Assembly (NCBI GenBank): GCA_963989245.1
Contig: OZ022351.1
Span: forward strand, 30,030,647-30,094,646
Direction of reading: 5' to 3'
From: Nansenia antarctica
Taxonomy: Eukaryota; Chordata; Actinopteri; Argentiniformes; Microstomatidae
Length of the DNA: 64,000 nucleotides
The position numbers and the translations under genes are program-made. Positions 24,025-37,796 of this stretch are shown in pieces. Each line of letters begins with the position of its first letter. Position 1 is the first letter of the stretch. The notes beneath the pieces are model-generated. The model was not told the origin of the DNA. It searched no databases and saw only the letters and a list, made by a program, of their open reading frames with translations.

Positions 24025-25493
24025 CATTTTATTTATAGGCGCCTTTCAGAGCACTCAAGGACACCTGACACTGGGCATCATTTAAAAACAAGCAACAGAT
24101 TCAAACAGGTTAAAACGGTGATACAAACAAAAGACTTAAAAACAACCATCAATTAGAAATACGCCAGTTTAAAAAGGTGGGTTTTCAGGCAGGACTTGAA
24201 GGTGGGGAGAGTGTCAATATTGCGGATGTCTTGTGGAAGAGAGTTCCAGAGACGGGGGGGCAGAGTGGCTGAAGGCTCTAGACCTCATAGTGGTCAGGCG
24301 GGCAGAAGGTTTCGTGAGTTGAAAGGCAGTGGACATTCAGTCCACAGGCAGTACTTCTCCTTATCCTTATCCTTCTCCTCTCCCCCAAACCCCCAGGGGC
24401 AGCAGGCCGACCTCCTCCCCTCCTCCTCCCGGGCCAGACTGAGGCTGGAGAGCCTGCTGAACAGGAACATGAAGATCAGGATGACGGACGGACGGACGCT
24501 GGTGGGGCTGTTCCTCTGCACGGACAGAGACTGCAACGTCATCCTCGGGTCTGCTCAGGAGTTCCTGAAATCCACAGGTAACTACGGGTTACCAGTACTC
24601 AAGTCAAGTTGTAAAAGAAAATCAGGGGGGATGGTGGATTTTATCATATGGGGACAGTTTAAACATCCCCACAGCGTCAGTGACTTCAGTGACTTGGTGG
24701 TAAAAATGTCATTGCATGTGTGCGTGCCCCCCCCCGCCCCCTCTCGCCCACAGTGTTTTACTCAATATGCGCAAAACTAAATGTTGAAATAGCGGTAACA
24801 CCACGTTCATTGATAAAATGACATAAGGGATGGAAAGGGGGGGATGGCAGTTTTAGAAGGGGGATGATTTTGACTGTTTTTATTTCAGGGGGGGGATGAC
24901 ATCCCCCCTCATCCCCCCCTCAACTCGAGTGCGGCGGGTTACACATTGCTAAACATGCCGTCTTGTCTGGTGATGGTCTTATCGTATCCTGCACAAACTA
25001 CACCCTACGCTCCAGACTCCCATGTGTCCATGTTGTTATGTCTCACAGTCATTTCGTGAGTTTAGAATGATAAGGTTCTATCTCCGTCTAGGGCAGTTCA
25101 GAGATATTGAGCGTCAAAGTTTTTACATTCCATTATGTTTTGTGAGATGGAACCTTTGTATTTTATGAATTACTAACAAAATGTCAACATTTAAAAAATA
25201 ACACCACACAGGCAATAATAAACACCTAATGGATCAGATTATGTAAAAAACTCAATTTTGACAAAAATGGAGATAGAACCTTATAATTCTAACGTCACGA
25301 GTTGTCCTAAATGTGTCACATTTACGACATCCTCCTTATTGATGTTCTGTCTGTCTGTCCCGCGTCAGACTCCTTCTCTCAGGGGGAACCCAGAGTTCTG
25401 GGGTTGGCCATGATCCCCGGTCACCACGTGGTCTCCATCGAGGTGGAGTCAGACAGCCTGGCAGACGCGCCGGGCTTCGGGGCGGGCCACTGA
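23488..25493 (+). CDS. naa38: NAA38 (LSMD1), Sm-like subunit of the NatC acetyltransferase
   Basis: Three exons join in frame to 114 aa: 23488-23526, 24397-24577 and 25369-25493 (stop TGA). An LSm fold is clear: LESLLNRNMKIRMTDGRTLVG (Sm1), CTDRDCNVILGSAQEFL, then GEPRVLGLAMIPGHHVVSIE (Sm2). NAA38 is the auxiliary subunit of the ribosome-associated NatC complex with NAA30 and NAA35, which acetylates N-termini starting with Met and a hydrophobic residue. The 13-residue first exon is short and matches the variable N-terminus of the family. Intron 2 holds one ~320-bp element and one CGTGA-ended MITE. The neighbour order chd3-cyb5d1-naa38 is conserved with human. Confidence 0.95.
23990..24310 (-). 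mobile_element. Retroelement tail with AAT microsatellite, copy 2
   Basis: AAT repeat, then TGCATTTTATTTATAGGCG and CCTTTCAGAGCACTCAAGGA, related to 20480-20770, including the distal AGAGAGTTCCAGAGACGGGG portion. It occupies much of naa38 intron 1. Confidence 0.55.
24620..24935 (+). mobile_element. ~290-bp non-autonomous element, copy B
   Basis: Inverted counterpart of 18185-18475, with GGGGGGATGGTGGATTTTAT at the left and CCCCTCAACTCGAGTG at the right. It lies in naa38 intron 2. Confidence 0.6.
25055..25299 (+). mobile_element. CGTGA-ended MITE, copy 2
   Basis: Both inverted termini and the full interior of the 22260 family are present, without terminal amplification, so it is close to the basic ~250-bp form. 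It lies in naa38 intron 2, ending about 70 bases before exon 3. Confidence 0.85.
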
Positions 25494-27040
25494 ACGACCC
25501 AACCAAGCTGGAGAACGCTAGCCTGAACGCTAGCCTAGTCTGGCCAGCGTAGCACCTCTAGCCCAGAGGAGGTGACTACATCACAACACAACATGTGGAG
25601 GATCCATTCAAGACACTTGAACTCAAGACGATGATGCAGATTTTCTGGTTGCCATGGATTTACCTGTCGGCCATGTTGTTGTGAGGACTGGCATCGTCAG
25701 GCACACCCTGTAACCATGGTTACATGACATGACAGTATGTGTGTTTGAAGTTGACATAGCGATTATAAAAGATGTTTGTGTAAGGAGGAGGGAGGGGCAT
25801 TGACTCAACTAGATACAACTGTATACGTGTCTATAATGTGAAATCCCTGTTGTTGTTTTTAAAAATGCAGAGTACTGATTAAAATGTTTTAAATTTGAGT
25901 GTCTGTCTGTCAACGAGGAATGTGAAGTGGGGGGGGGGGCGATATCCAGATGTTCTTATTCATTACTTTAGTAAATGTCACGATATTCAACAATATCATT
26001 CATTGCTGCAGTATGGTGGATGGGCCGGGGTGGTTAAAACAACTGCAGAGTGTATGATGGCTGGTGTTGTAAACAGTCTGATTTGGTGAAACAGAAATAC
26101 ATGTTTTCACTGCTAGATGTGCTTTGCCTGGCGAAAAGCGTAATACTCCACTTATGTAGTTACGCATACTGTATATCTGGAGTTTAAAGTATGTTTACAC
26201 ACTACAGTAACGATATTCAATGCTATCTAATATAGGCTCAACCCTAATGTTATGTTAACACTTGTAATAACAGTAGCTTACTGGTTAAGCAAGGCGCTGC
26301 AACACCCATACTTCAACAACACTTGGAAACCAGCTGGGAGGAACAGACATACTTAATAAACTTCAGGGGCGGCTGTGGCGCAGGAGGTAGAGCCGCCGTC
26401 TAATGATTGCAAGGTTCGAGCCCCGGCGGCTGGCCACATGTCGAAGTGTCTTTGGGCAAGACACTGAACCCCAAATTGCTCCCAGTGAGCGGGGCCGGCG
26501 CCTTGCATGGCAGCTTGCCACCATTGGTGTGTGAATGTGTGAATGAGAGGCCGTTGTGAAGCGCTTTGGAGCAGCAAAAAAGGCGCTTTAAGTGCAGTCC
26601 ATTTACCATTAATGACCAAATTCTCATATTTGCTCCTTAAAAAAGACGATTAATGGGGATCTGCCATTACTATTGTACTAAAAATTATATAGTTGAAAGA
26701 AATCATACACCCACACAGAATAGGGTTGTTTGTTTTTATATTTTAATACAGTTTTCTTTTAGCATTTCAGATTATTCTGTTTGGCAACTTTAAAACTGTA
26801 GCAACTAAAAACAGGAGAAAACACACCAGAGAAAACCCCCTCCCAGACGTTAAGTTAATACACGGATCTGTCTGTTTAAAATGACCACAGGTGAACAGTC
26901 AGTCAGTGACATTCAAAGCTTTAAGTTACAGCTATACTGTAGTCAGAATTCAATTCAACATGAGACTAAATGTTCATTGTATTATGTCAACAATCACCTC
27001 CAAGTATAAAAGATGATACTGACAACCTATCAAGACCGTT
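25494..27040. other. naa38 3' UTR and gap to dnajc3
   Basis: The naa38 transcript probably ends near 25895, close to ATTAAA-type signals around 25877. No other gene was seen. A SINE occupies 26366-26612. The region closes at the dnajc3 poly(A) signal, so naa38 and dnajc3 converge. Confidence 0.45.
26366..26612 (+). mobile_element. V-SINE-like SINE, intergenic copy
   Basis: GGGGCGGCTGTGGCGCAGGA head, core TGGGCAAGACACTGAACCCC and GAGGCCGTTGTGAAGCGC tail. The B-box region has a small internal deletion compared with 6921-7191. Confidence 0.85.
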
Positions 27041-27042
27041 GT

Positions 27043-28295
27043 TTTATTGTTTATGGTTCCTCTTAGTGGCGGTGGTCGATAACGTCCACTAGTTTGCCTC
27101 AGAACGTCGTCCTTAAGGGCGTTGCCTAGCGCTGCAGTGGGGAACACATTCTCAGTAACACGTCAGGAGTGTAACAACATTTTGGAGTGGTTGTTTGTTA
27201 AAAGAGAAACGAGGACAAAAAGTGCAAAACATGTTTTTAAAAAGAATAGAAAAGAAAAGAGGAAACACATCCACAATGCAGATTCCCTCAGAAAAGGAAG
27301 ACACACGTCACGCTAACTCACTTGATTGTTTACACACCTAGTGCGCTACGGTGTGAATCATCAAACGCTTCCCTACGCCTGTCTGTCTGTCTGTCTGTCA
27401 GTTGACTGTCTGTCTGTCAACTGAGTTGACAGTTTGTTTGTGAGGGAGTGTTTGATTCCGTAGGAAGCAACATTCAGAACTTTGCAGATGGAAATATAAC
27501 GTGTGTGTATATAATATATATCTATATATAACTACTATACTCATTATATTTCTACCTCAGAAACTGAAAGCCCTGAACGTTGCACCATACTACCGAACAT
27601 AATCCGAGGAGCCTAGATGTTAGTCTGTTTCTGATCATAGCCCAACAAATAGTTGTCTTAGTGCTTCTGAACGCAGTAACAGTCGAGCACCCGAGTTACA
27701 ATCGTAACAGAACGAAAATGCAGACGAAAGTACGTGGTGAGGGAAAAGGAGCCGCTGTCCTGCGGCAGAGAGGAAAGAGAAGAGGGGAAGGAATTGGCAC
27801 AAACAAAACAAGCGAAAGTAAGTAAGAGCACAAAGACATCACAAAGAAAAAAAGAGCTTGGGGTACCGGAGGCTGTAACATGACTAGCTTCACCACAGCC
27901 TCTCTGGAGTGCGTCGATGCAGGACTTCATTCTTGTGTCTTCGACCATGCGGATGTTTCAAATCAACAGCCCGGCATCGTCCTTTAATATTCCGTGGTAG
28001 AATCTGTGGTAAGAAGACAGGGTTTGTTTTTTCTCTCTCTACAACTCGACCCCTCACAGCGCGGTAGTTCCACACTTCTGAGTGTGTCCCTCCCCCCCCC
28101 CCATAGTTTCACAAAAAGTAACCGCCAAGGTCCCCCCCCCCCACATCCAGGCTGAAGTACTACCCCCCCTGGGTGCATCCAGAGTTCCTCCATCGGTATC
28201 GTAGACCCCCCCCCCCCCCCCCCCTCCTCCCAGACCTCCGACGTCAAGTCCTGTCCTGCACCGACCGACCCCCCGTGTTCCTGGTCAGATCCTCA
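27043..28295 (-). other. dnajc3: 3' UTR of dnajc3
   Basis: Non-coding sequence between the dnajc3 stop and a minus-strand AATAAA at 27048-27043. It contains several C-runs (28093-28102; 28130-28142; 28206-28222) and a GTCT microsatellite near 27380-27398. The end point is inferred from the poly(A) signal. Confidence 0.55.
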
Positions 28296-31200
28296 CTAGT
28301 TGTAGTGGAATTTGAAGTGGTAGTTGCCGCCGGATTCGAAGGGGTTGAAGTGGAAGGGCCACCCCTGACCCCCCTGGCCTCCCCCCCCGCCCTGCTGGCT
28401 CTCAGGGTCTAGGGGGTCCTCGCCCGCGTCGAACTTCTGACGCATTTCTGTCAAGCGGGAGGGAGGGAGAATGAATCACAAGACAGTTATCGATGTAGTG
28501 CAAAAACGGAAACCTCTTCCTTTAATACAGTCACAAAAACTATAAATTTCTCCCACCGTGTGAAAGGGATTAAAATAATGTTTATGTTTATCAGATGAGT
28601 ACAGTATAGAGTACCTGGGTCAATGAGAACCTCTTTAGCAGAAGCGATATCTATAAACTTCTTCTCCGCTTCCTTCTTGTCAGACTCTGACTGGAAGTTG
28701 TCAGGGTGCCACTGTTGGGCCAGCTTCCTGTAGGCCTTCGTGATCTCCTGTTTGTTGGCACTCCTGAGGAAAAGACCTTGTTTAAAACACTAGACAGTCC
28801 TATGTTGTCCTTGTTTAAAACACTAGACAGTGTTATGTTGTCCTTGTTTAAACACTAGACAGTCCTATGTTGTCCTTGTTTAAACACTAGACAGTGTTAT
28901 GTTGTCCTTGTTTAAACACTAGACAGTCTTATGTTGTCCTTGTTTAAACACTACACAGTGTTATGTTGTCCTAATTTTTCTGGTTTTCTGCTCGAAATGA
29001 CATGCCCACAGTGAATATAGAATATCTCCACAATCACAAGGGCCTTCATAATGATATTGTTATCAAATGAAAGCTAACACCTGTGGGGTGGCTGTAGAAG
29101 TGTCAGAATCCAAATCTATGTTACTGTGTCAGAGCAAATAGAGCTAGAACATTATAAAACATCTCAAATTCAGTCTCCGCCTAAAAAAACAACAGCTTTT
29201 ACAGTGAATATCACCTTGGAAACCTGATAACGAAGCCCAAATCATCTAGGAATCAGTACTCCAGGGTCTTATTAGTACTTGTGCCAAAGTCGATGCTAGT
29301 TATGTGAGCAAATGCAACTTTGTACCTGTTTTAGTACAGGTATGTTTAGGCGGACACCTATATGTTTAGGCCATTTGGAGATATGTTGGCACCAACTTTG
29401 ACCTTTGACCTTTCTCATGTATCAGATTTCTTTTTTTTGGGGGGGGGGTTTGGGTTGGCCGACCAATGGTATGGAAATTCGGCGTTGAAACCGGACATGA
29501 CACATTCTCCAGTTGGAGAAAACTGGATGTGACTTAGGCCGTGTTTACCGTCTCTGGAAGAAAATGGTGGCATCGTATAGCATGCAAAGTTGTGAAAAAA
29601 ATGTGATATCGATGAAGATAATTGATCGAGGTAAGCTCTTTATATCACTTCGGATCCACATGGGGGTCCGTTGGCTCCTGACACTAGACAGTCTGATGTT
29701 GTCAGGTAAAGACCTTGTTTAAAACACTAGACAGTCTTATGTTGTAAATGTCCTCCGACCTTCTTGACGGCCGTACCTGTTTACCCCCAGGATCTTGTAG
29801 TAGTCTCTCTTCCGTGAGAGTTTGAGCATCTTCTGGGCACGCTCCAGACCTTCCCTGATCTCGTTGTTCTCCCCGTCAAACTCCCTGGCCTCCTGGTAGT
29901 CGTCCACCGCTGCCCAGAAGAAACAGAGAGAGACAGAGAGGTACAGAGAGGGACAGAGAGGTACAGAGGTACAGAGAGGGACAGAGAGAGGTACAGAGGT
30001 ACAGAGAGAGACAGAGAGGTACAGAGAGATGTACAGAGAGGTACAGAGAGGGACAGAGAGAGACAGAGAGGGACAGAGAGGGACAGAGAGGGACAGAGAG
30101 GGACAGAGAGATACAGAGAGGTACAGAGAGAGGTACAGAGAGATACAGAGAGGGACAGAGAGAGGTACAGAGAGGTACAGAGAGAGAGAGAGAGACAGAG
30201 AGGTACAGAGAGAGACAGAGAGGTACAGAGAGAGACAGAGAGAGGTACAGAGAGGTACAGAGAGATCAACATTAGATCTGATGCGATTAGATTAAACTTC
30301 ATTGTCATTGCAGAGTACAAGTACCAGACAACCAAATGAGGTTTAGCATCTAACCAGAAGTGCAAATAGTGATAAAAGAACATGATAAAAAGAAAAACAT
30401 GACAATGATAGTGATAGGTACAGTAAGGAATGTACGGTAGTTTAGAGGTATATACAGTTATGAGCTATGTACAGTTAAGATAACTTGTACAGTGTGGTAG
30501 CTAATGTACAGTATGCATATTGCAGCAGTAACACCGTAACAGAGAGGGGTACCTTTCTCATAGTCCTGGTTGTTATTATAAAGTGATTATAACAGGGTTA
30601 GGGTTAGGGTACCTTTCTCGTAGTCCTGGTTGAGGATGTAGGCCTCGGCCCTGTCTCGGAGGATGTTGATGTTGCGGGGGTCGCTATGGTGGGCCTCGGA
30701 GCACACGTCCACCGCCTCCTGGGCCATTTTGTTCTAGGGGGGGTACATTTGATTAGTCTCAATTCTGGGTCGTTCTGTATGGAAATGGAGCGGTGTAGTT
30801 CCTCTTTTTCTGGAGTTAGCAGCACATAGAAACAACCTCTGGATAAAGGATTTGGGATGCATATAGTATAGTACAGCACCAGCATATCTGAAAGACCTTC
30901 TGCTAGTATATCAGCCCAATAAAGCTCTCAGGTCTTCTGACGCTGGATTTTTTTTTTTTGTGATGTACAAAAGAAGAGATTTGGGGAGGCTGCATTCTCA
31001 TTTTATGCACCCAGATTGTGTCTCACTGCCAGTTTACATTAGGGACGCAACCTCAGCACATATGTTCAAGTCAAGACTAAAAACCCATCTTTTTAATATT
31101 GCCTTTGAATGACTAAATAATTAAATTAAGATTATATAATGATTGGAGCACTTTGAGCTGCAATGTTTGCAGGAAAAGCGCTATACAAATAAAAGTTATT

Positions 31201-31704
31201 ATTATTATTATTTAGCATTTGTATCTCAAATGCGCTAACAAATAAACGCTAAAGCAAGCCAAGACTCAGACAGACCAAGTCCTGTAGTCGTGTGATGAAC
31301 CCACCTTGACCATGCAGAAGCAGATCCTCTCCTTGGCTTTGTTGGTGTAGAAGGAAACCTTCGCTTCTGTCCTCATCACCGACTCGTACTTGTCGATGGC
31401 TTCTTGGTACCTGAGACATCGTCAACACAGTTAGCACACTGCTAGCTGAACACAGTTAGCACACTGCTAGCTCAACACAGTTAGCACACTGCTAGCTCAA
31501 CACAGTTAGCACACTGCTAGCTCAACCAGATCTCACATCTTGGGGATAGACCAGAGGGCTATATATTATATATATTATTATATATTATTAAGGCCATAGA
31601 GCTAGTAGAGTTTATACAAAAACTGAACCTGAGATTATAACACCTAACAGTATAACACATGTAACACACAAGGACTAAAAACCATACAGGGTACTGAAAT
31701 GTAC

Positions 31705-31739
<35 letters not shown>

Positions 31740-31809
31740 CACACACACACACACAGACACACAGACAGACACAGACACAGACACAGACACAGACACAGAC
31801 ACAGACACA

Positions 31810-31851
<42 letters not shown>

Positions 31852-31894
31852 CACAGAGACAGACACAGACACACAGACACACAGAGACACACAG

Positions 31895-31926
<32 letters not shown>

Positions 31927-32141
31927 ACACACACAGACACAGACAGACACACACACACAGACACAGACACACACACACAGACACACACAGACACAGACAC
32001 AGACACAGACACACACACACACACAGACACACAGACACACACACACACACACACACACAGACACACACACACAGACACATACAGACACACACACACAGAC
32101 ACAGACACACACAGACACACACACACAGACACACACACACA

Positions 32142-32179
<38 letters not shown>

Positions 32180-32244
32180 CACACACACACACACACGCAC
32201 GCACACACGCACACACGCACACACGCACACACGCACACACGCAC

Positions 32245-32292
<48 letters not shown>

Positions 32293-32354
32293 AGACACAG
32301 ACACAGACACAGACACAGACACAGACACAGACACAGACACAGACACAGACACAG

Positions 32355-32388
<34 letters not shown>

Positions 32389-32463
32389 ACACACACACAC
32401 ACAGACACAGACACAGACACAGACACAGACACACACAGACACACAGACACAGACACAGACACA

Positions 32464-32504
<41 letters not shown>

Positions 32505-33398
32505 AGACACACACACGCACACACACACACACACCTCTCCTCCTGAATGAGTTCCTCTGCGGAGTCGAGCTGTCTGCTGAGCTTCTTCACCTGCTTGTAG
32601 TGGGAGAAACACTCCCTGTCGTCCTGGTCCAGCTTCAGACACTCGCGCACGTGACTGGAGGAGGAAGAGGAGGAAGAGGAGGAAGAGATGGAAGAGAAGG
32701 AAGAGAAGGAAGAGAAGGAAGAGATAGAAGAGAAGGAAGAGAAGGAAGAGATAGAAGAGAAGGAAGAGAAGGAAGAGATAGAAGAGATGGAAGAGAAGGA
32801 AGAGATGGAAGAGAAGGAAGAGATAGAAGAGAAGGAAGAGAAGGAAGAGATAGAAGAGAAGGAAGAGAAGGAAGAGATAGAAGAGAAGGAAGAGATGGAA
32901 GAGAAGGAAGAGATAGAAGAGAAGGAAGAGAAGGAAGAGATAGAAGAGAAGGAAGAGATAGAAGAGAAGGAAGAAAGAGATAGAAGAGAAGGAGAAATGG
33001 AGAGAAAAAAAAGTTTGTTTCCTTTGTGTAATGTTAGCATGTTAGCATACAAGCAGGAAACACCCCAGCCACAGAGCAAACCAAGGAGACAAACATGTCA
33101 ACCAGCTTTCTGCGTTTGAGGCTCAAAACATCTTCATTTAATTTAATAAAAAAAAAAAAAAAACACTTTCAGCAACTTGTACAATCATGTCATGTTTTGT
33201 CTGCTGTTTTTTCCATTCGTTCAGCTGTACACATTATTATGGTCTATGAATGTGGTTCAAAGCAAGACACACAAAGCAAAAATTAACAATCAACAAAAAT
33301 ATTGACAGACATTGACAGTGACAGAAATTAAAATAAAGATTGAAATGAAAGAAAAAGGGTAGGCGGGGGAATAGGGTCAGATGGGAGGGGGGGTGGTT

Positions 33399-33438
<40 letters not shown>

Positions 33439-34158
33439 ATTTTATTTATGGGCGCCTTTCAAGGCTCTCAAGGACACCTTACAAGACAGTTTAAAACCAC
33501 ATATCAAAACATTAAAATCGAAAATTGTGTGTGTGTGTGTGTGTGAATGTAATGTAGGCATATGTCCATGTGTATATCACCATCTTAGGTGAGTCGAGGA
33601 TACCATTTACATACATGTGTCAGGTAAATATGTTTATCTAACGTTCCCCTTCTCTGGTCCACGGCCGTGCCTGCGTGAGCTGCGTACCTGAGGGACTCCT
33701 GGTGCTCCCCTAGGGTGTAGTGCAGCTTGCTGAGCTTTAGGAACGCCGCGCGGTTGTCGTTCCTCAGGCGGGTGGTGGGCGTCAGGTCCTGGATGGCCTT
33801 CCGCGGGTCTCCCAGGTGCATGTAGCACTCCGCACGCAGCTCCCGAGAGTCTGGGTCCCACGGAGAGAGCTAGAGAGAGGGGGGGGGAGGGGGGGAGAGA
33901 GAGGGAGGGGGAGAGAGGGGGAGGGAGGGGGAGGGAGGGGGAGAGAGAGAGAGGGGGGGAGAGAGGGAGGCAGGGAGGGGGAGAGGGGGAGAGAGAGAGA
34001 GGGGGGGGGGGGAGAGAGGCAGGGAGAGGGAGGGGGAGAGAGAGAGAGAGAGGGGGGGGGGAGAGAGAGAGAGAGAGGGGGGGGGGGGAGAGAGGCAGGG
34101 AGAGGGAGGGGGAGAGAGAGAGAGAGAGGGGGGGGGGAGAGAGAGGGGAGAGAGAGGG

Positions 34159-34210
<52 letters not shown>

Positions 34211-37200
34211 TAGTGGTCCATTATTGTGCATTATTCTCCTCTGTGTGTTGAAAACTGATCTTTCAGTATTACAGGTTCGGTGTCCTGTCATATTTATTTA
34301 GTGTCATATAACACTAGAACAGCCGCGCCTAGTAGCCCTGCTACTATAAGAGCCGCCTCGGGGGGCCAAATGACCATTGTCTTTACAATAGAAAGCTGCT
34401 ACTTACACACAACGACCACTAGTTGGCCGCCTTGTAAATTAGCCTGCTTCCTCCTACACAGAAAAACTAGCAAAATAGCTTCATACTAGCTTATCCTGAT
34501 GTGATTTTGAAAATGTCAGGATACTGGGTGGTAGAACGCACATATCTAGGACAAGTCATGAAAGAAGGGTCCTGACATTTGATCGAGTGCATAGATATAC
34601 CTTTCTTCTTTTTTTTACTCGCAGCGTCAAATGACCCCTCATGGCTGTTCTAGGCTGTTCATGGCTGTGCAACAAATACTATGTGCAATATGACAACCCT
34701 TGTGTACATAAGGTTCAGATATAGGAAAAGTTAGGATATTTATAGCATAGCATAGAGTACAGCACAGTGTTTTATTGTATAGTATAGTAGTATAGTAGGG
34801 CTGCAACTAACGATTATTTTGATAATCGATTAATCTGCCGATTATTTTTCCGATTAATCGGTTAATCGGATACAAATGAAAAAAACTGATTTCTTTTGCA
34901 AATGTTATTTTATGTTCTCTAAATCAGCCAGGCCTATACATATACATGTGCAAAATGAATAAGTATTAATAAAACATAATAAATAATATAAATAAAAAAG
35001 GCTTTGCTACATCAAATAGGTTTAACAACAGGCAATGGACTATGGCGGTAGATTGTTTCAATAAAGTAGTTGAACTCTAGCTCAATACATGCATTGTTTT
35101 AGGTAATAACTTTGCTTAATGTAAAGGTCAGTAACCCAAAGTGCAATATAGGCTACAGACAAGACACTAATGTTTTTATATAACAGATATGCTCCAAAAC
35201 AATGCAATGTGTCCTCTCACTCCATACAATAGGCTAGGCTACAGTCAGTGCCTCACTCTAACTCACGGGTAGCTTGGTAGGCTACCACTAGCTAGCCTTT
35301 AGCTTATCACCTCTGCTCTACCACTGACGTTAGCCAGCTAGCTAAATACACTTGTCATGCAATATTGAATTCATGAATGCGAGCAAACACTCACTGGCTA
35401 TCGCATTACATTACAGTCATTTAGCTGACGCTTCGCCAGAACTCACAAGTGCATCTCCTTACTAATACAAGTGACTATGAGCATACTCCGGTGCTGAAGG
35501 CATAGAATGCGAATAGCAAGCTAAAAATACAATAGGTCATTAAGAGGGAGAATCTATTAGATAAACGAGAAGAACTAACTTCTAACTTCTAACTAACAGC
35601 TGTGCCAGTGAAACGAATGATCCTCACTTCAAAACGCAACGTATGGCATGGGTACAGCCAACGTTAAACTCGTATAACTTACCCTGCTGAGGCTGAGCCG
35701 TCTTCATCCATCACTGTCACATGCTTTCTTTTAAGGTGTTCTCGCATCACCGTTGTGCTCCCGTGCCATGCAAGATCGGTTTTGCATAGGTTGCACCATT
35801 TTTTTGTAGCTTTTAATGTGAAGTGCTCCCATACCTTGGACGATTTCGGTCGAGTCGTTTTCTCCGCCTCCGCCATGATTTAAATGTAGCCGCCGCGCCG
35901 GCTCCGCAAGACAGCGTGGCGTGCGTCAACAGGAAGTAGGTTTGTTATGGAACAAGACCCGACGAATCGATAATGGAATTCGTCGCCAACGAATTTCATT
36001 ATCGATTTTTATCGATTTCATCGATTCGTTGTTGCAGCCCTAGTAGATAGTGTACATAGCCTTTATTTATGTAAACCAGCTCTTTTTCCCTTTTTTATTT
36101 TACCCTTGGCCCTCTAGTTTTTAGTATTTTTTCCAAGCACCAGGGGAGCCCCCCCTCCTAAATTTCGTTGTATGGTACCTGTACTGTATTAATGACAATA
36201 AAGACCATTCATTCATTCATTCATAGTGTTAAGACCGTTAACAAGGCCCTGTGGCGGAGGCGGTCCCTACCTCTACGACCCGGTCCAGCACGGTGATGGC
36301 GGTGCCGTAGTCCCCGCGGTGGTGGGTGGCGTGCGCCTCCTCCTGGAGCTCCTCCAGCTCGTTGGCTCTGAGCAGCTGGTCCCGCGCCTCCTCCTGGTCC
36401 GGGGAGCGCTGCAGCTGAGGAGGAGGAACGCCAACCAGAGAGAGAGAGAGAGAGACGTAAAGTTTCCGGATAAACTTTTAGTTTTTTTGTCACACTATAG
36501 AAATCGTGACATGCTTGAACCAGGGTTCCTACAAGTTTCAACAAGTCAAATTTAAGACTTTTTTAGACCTCTTTGGATAGAATTTTAGACCTATTCGCAA
36601 CAGCATATGATAGCCTTTTTGTCATCCTCGAGGTGATAAAATTAGGGATTTCACTGCCATACAGACAAACAAGGAAGCGAATTGGCATTTTTTTGGTTCC
36701 AGCTTGATTAATTTCCACGTAAATAGATGTGGATCTCATTTTTTTTAAGACCTAGCACCTCATCTTTTGACCGAATAACTGAAATTTGAGACCTTTTTAG
36801 GCCTTATGGCTTGGCTTGCTGGATTTTAGACTTTAAGGCTTTTAAAGACCAGCGCGGGAACCCTGTTGAACATACACATAACACATCATCCCAATGTTAC
36901 AACAGCAAAAGAATGGTGGAGGAGACAAAAAAATGTGGCAGTTGCAAATCTGAACATTCTAGACTACTGACCAGTTGATTGACAGCTGGGTATTAGCTGT
37001 GCGTCTGGACTTACCACTGCCAGGAAGTCCTCGCGTGCCTCCACGGTGTTGCCCTGCTTCAGTAGAATATTCCCCCTCTGAAGTCTGGCCTGGAGAGAGG
37101 AGAGGGAGGGACAGGGGAGGCAGGGGGAGGGGGGGTGAAGGAGAGGGAGGGACAGGGGAGGCAGGAGGAGGGGAGGTGAAGGAGAGAGGAGAGGGAGGGA

Positions 37201-37391
37201 CAGGGGAGGCAGGAGGAGGGGGGGTGAAGGAGAGAGGAGAGGGAGGGACAGGGGAGGCAGGAGGAGGGGAGGTGAAGGAGAGAGGAGAGGGAGGGACAGG
37301 GGAGGCAGGAGGAGGGGGGGTGAAGGACAGAGGAAGAAGGAAGGAAGAGATAGAAATGGAGGTGAAAGGAAGAGGAAGAGAGAGTTGGACC

Positions 37392-37436
<45 letters not shown>

Positions 37437-37762
37437 GAAGAAGAGATTGAGGTGTTGTGGGGAGAGAGAGAGAGAGAGAGAGAGAGCCAGAGAGAGAGAG
37501 AGAGAGAGAGAGAGCCAGAGAGAGAGAGAGAGAGAGAGCCAGAGAGAGAGCCGGAGAGAGAGAGAGAGAGAGAGCCAGAGAGAGAGCCGGAGAGAGAGAG
37601 AGAGAGCCAGAGAGAGAGAGAGAGAGAGAGCCAGAGAGAGAGCCGGAGAGAGAGAGAGAGAGCCAGAGAGAGAGCCGGAGAGAGAGACGGATAGAGAGAC
37701 GGATAGAGAGAGAATGGGGAAAGAGATTGAGGTGTTGTGGGGAGAGAGAGAGAGACAGAGAG

Positions 37763-37796
<34 letters not shown>

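Noticed and set aside
31559..33119. Long Cys-Val, Thr-His and Glu-Lys-rich frames across dnajc3 introns
   Set aside because: They are translations of CA and GAAGA microsatellites; the real coding sequence here is exon 7 only.
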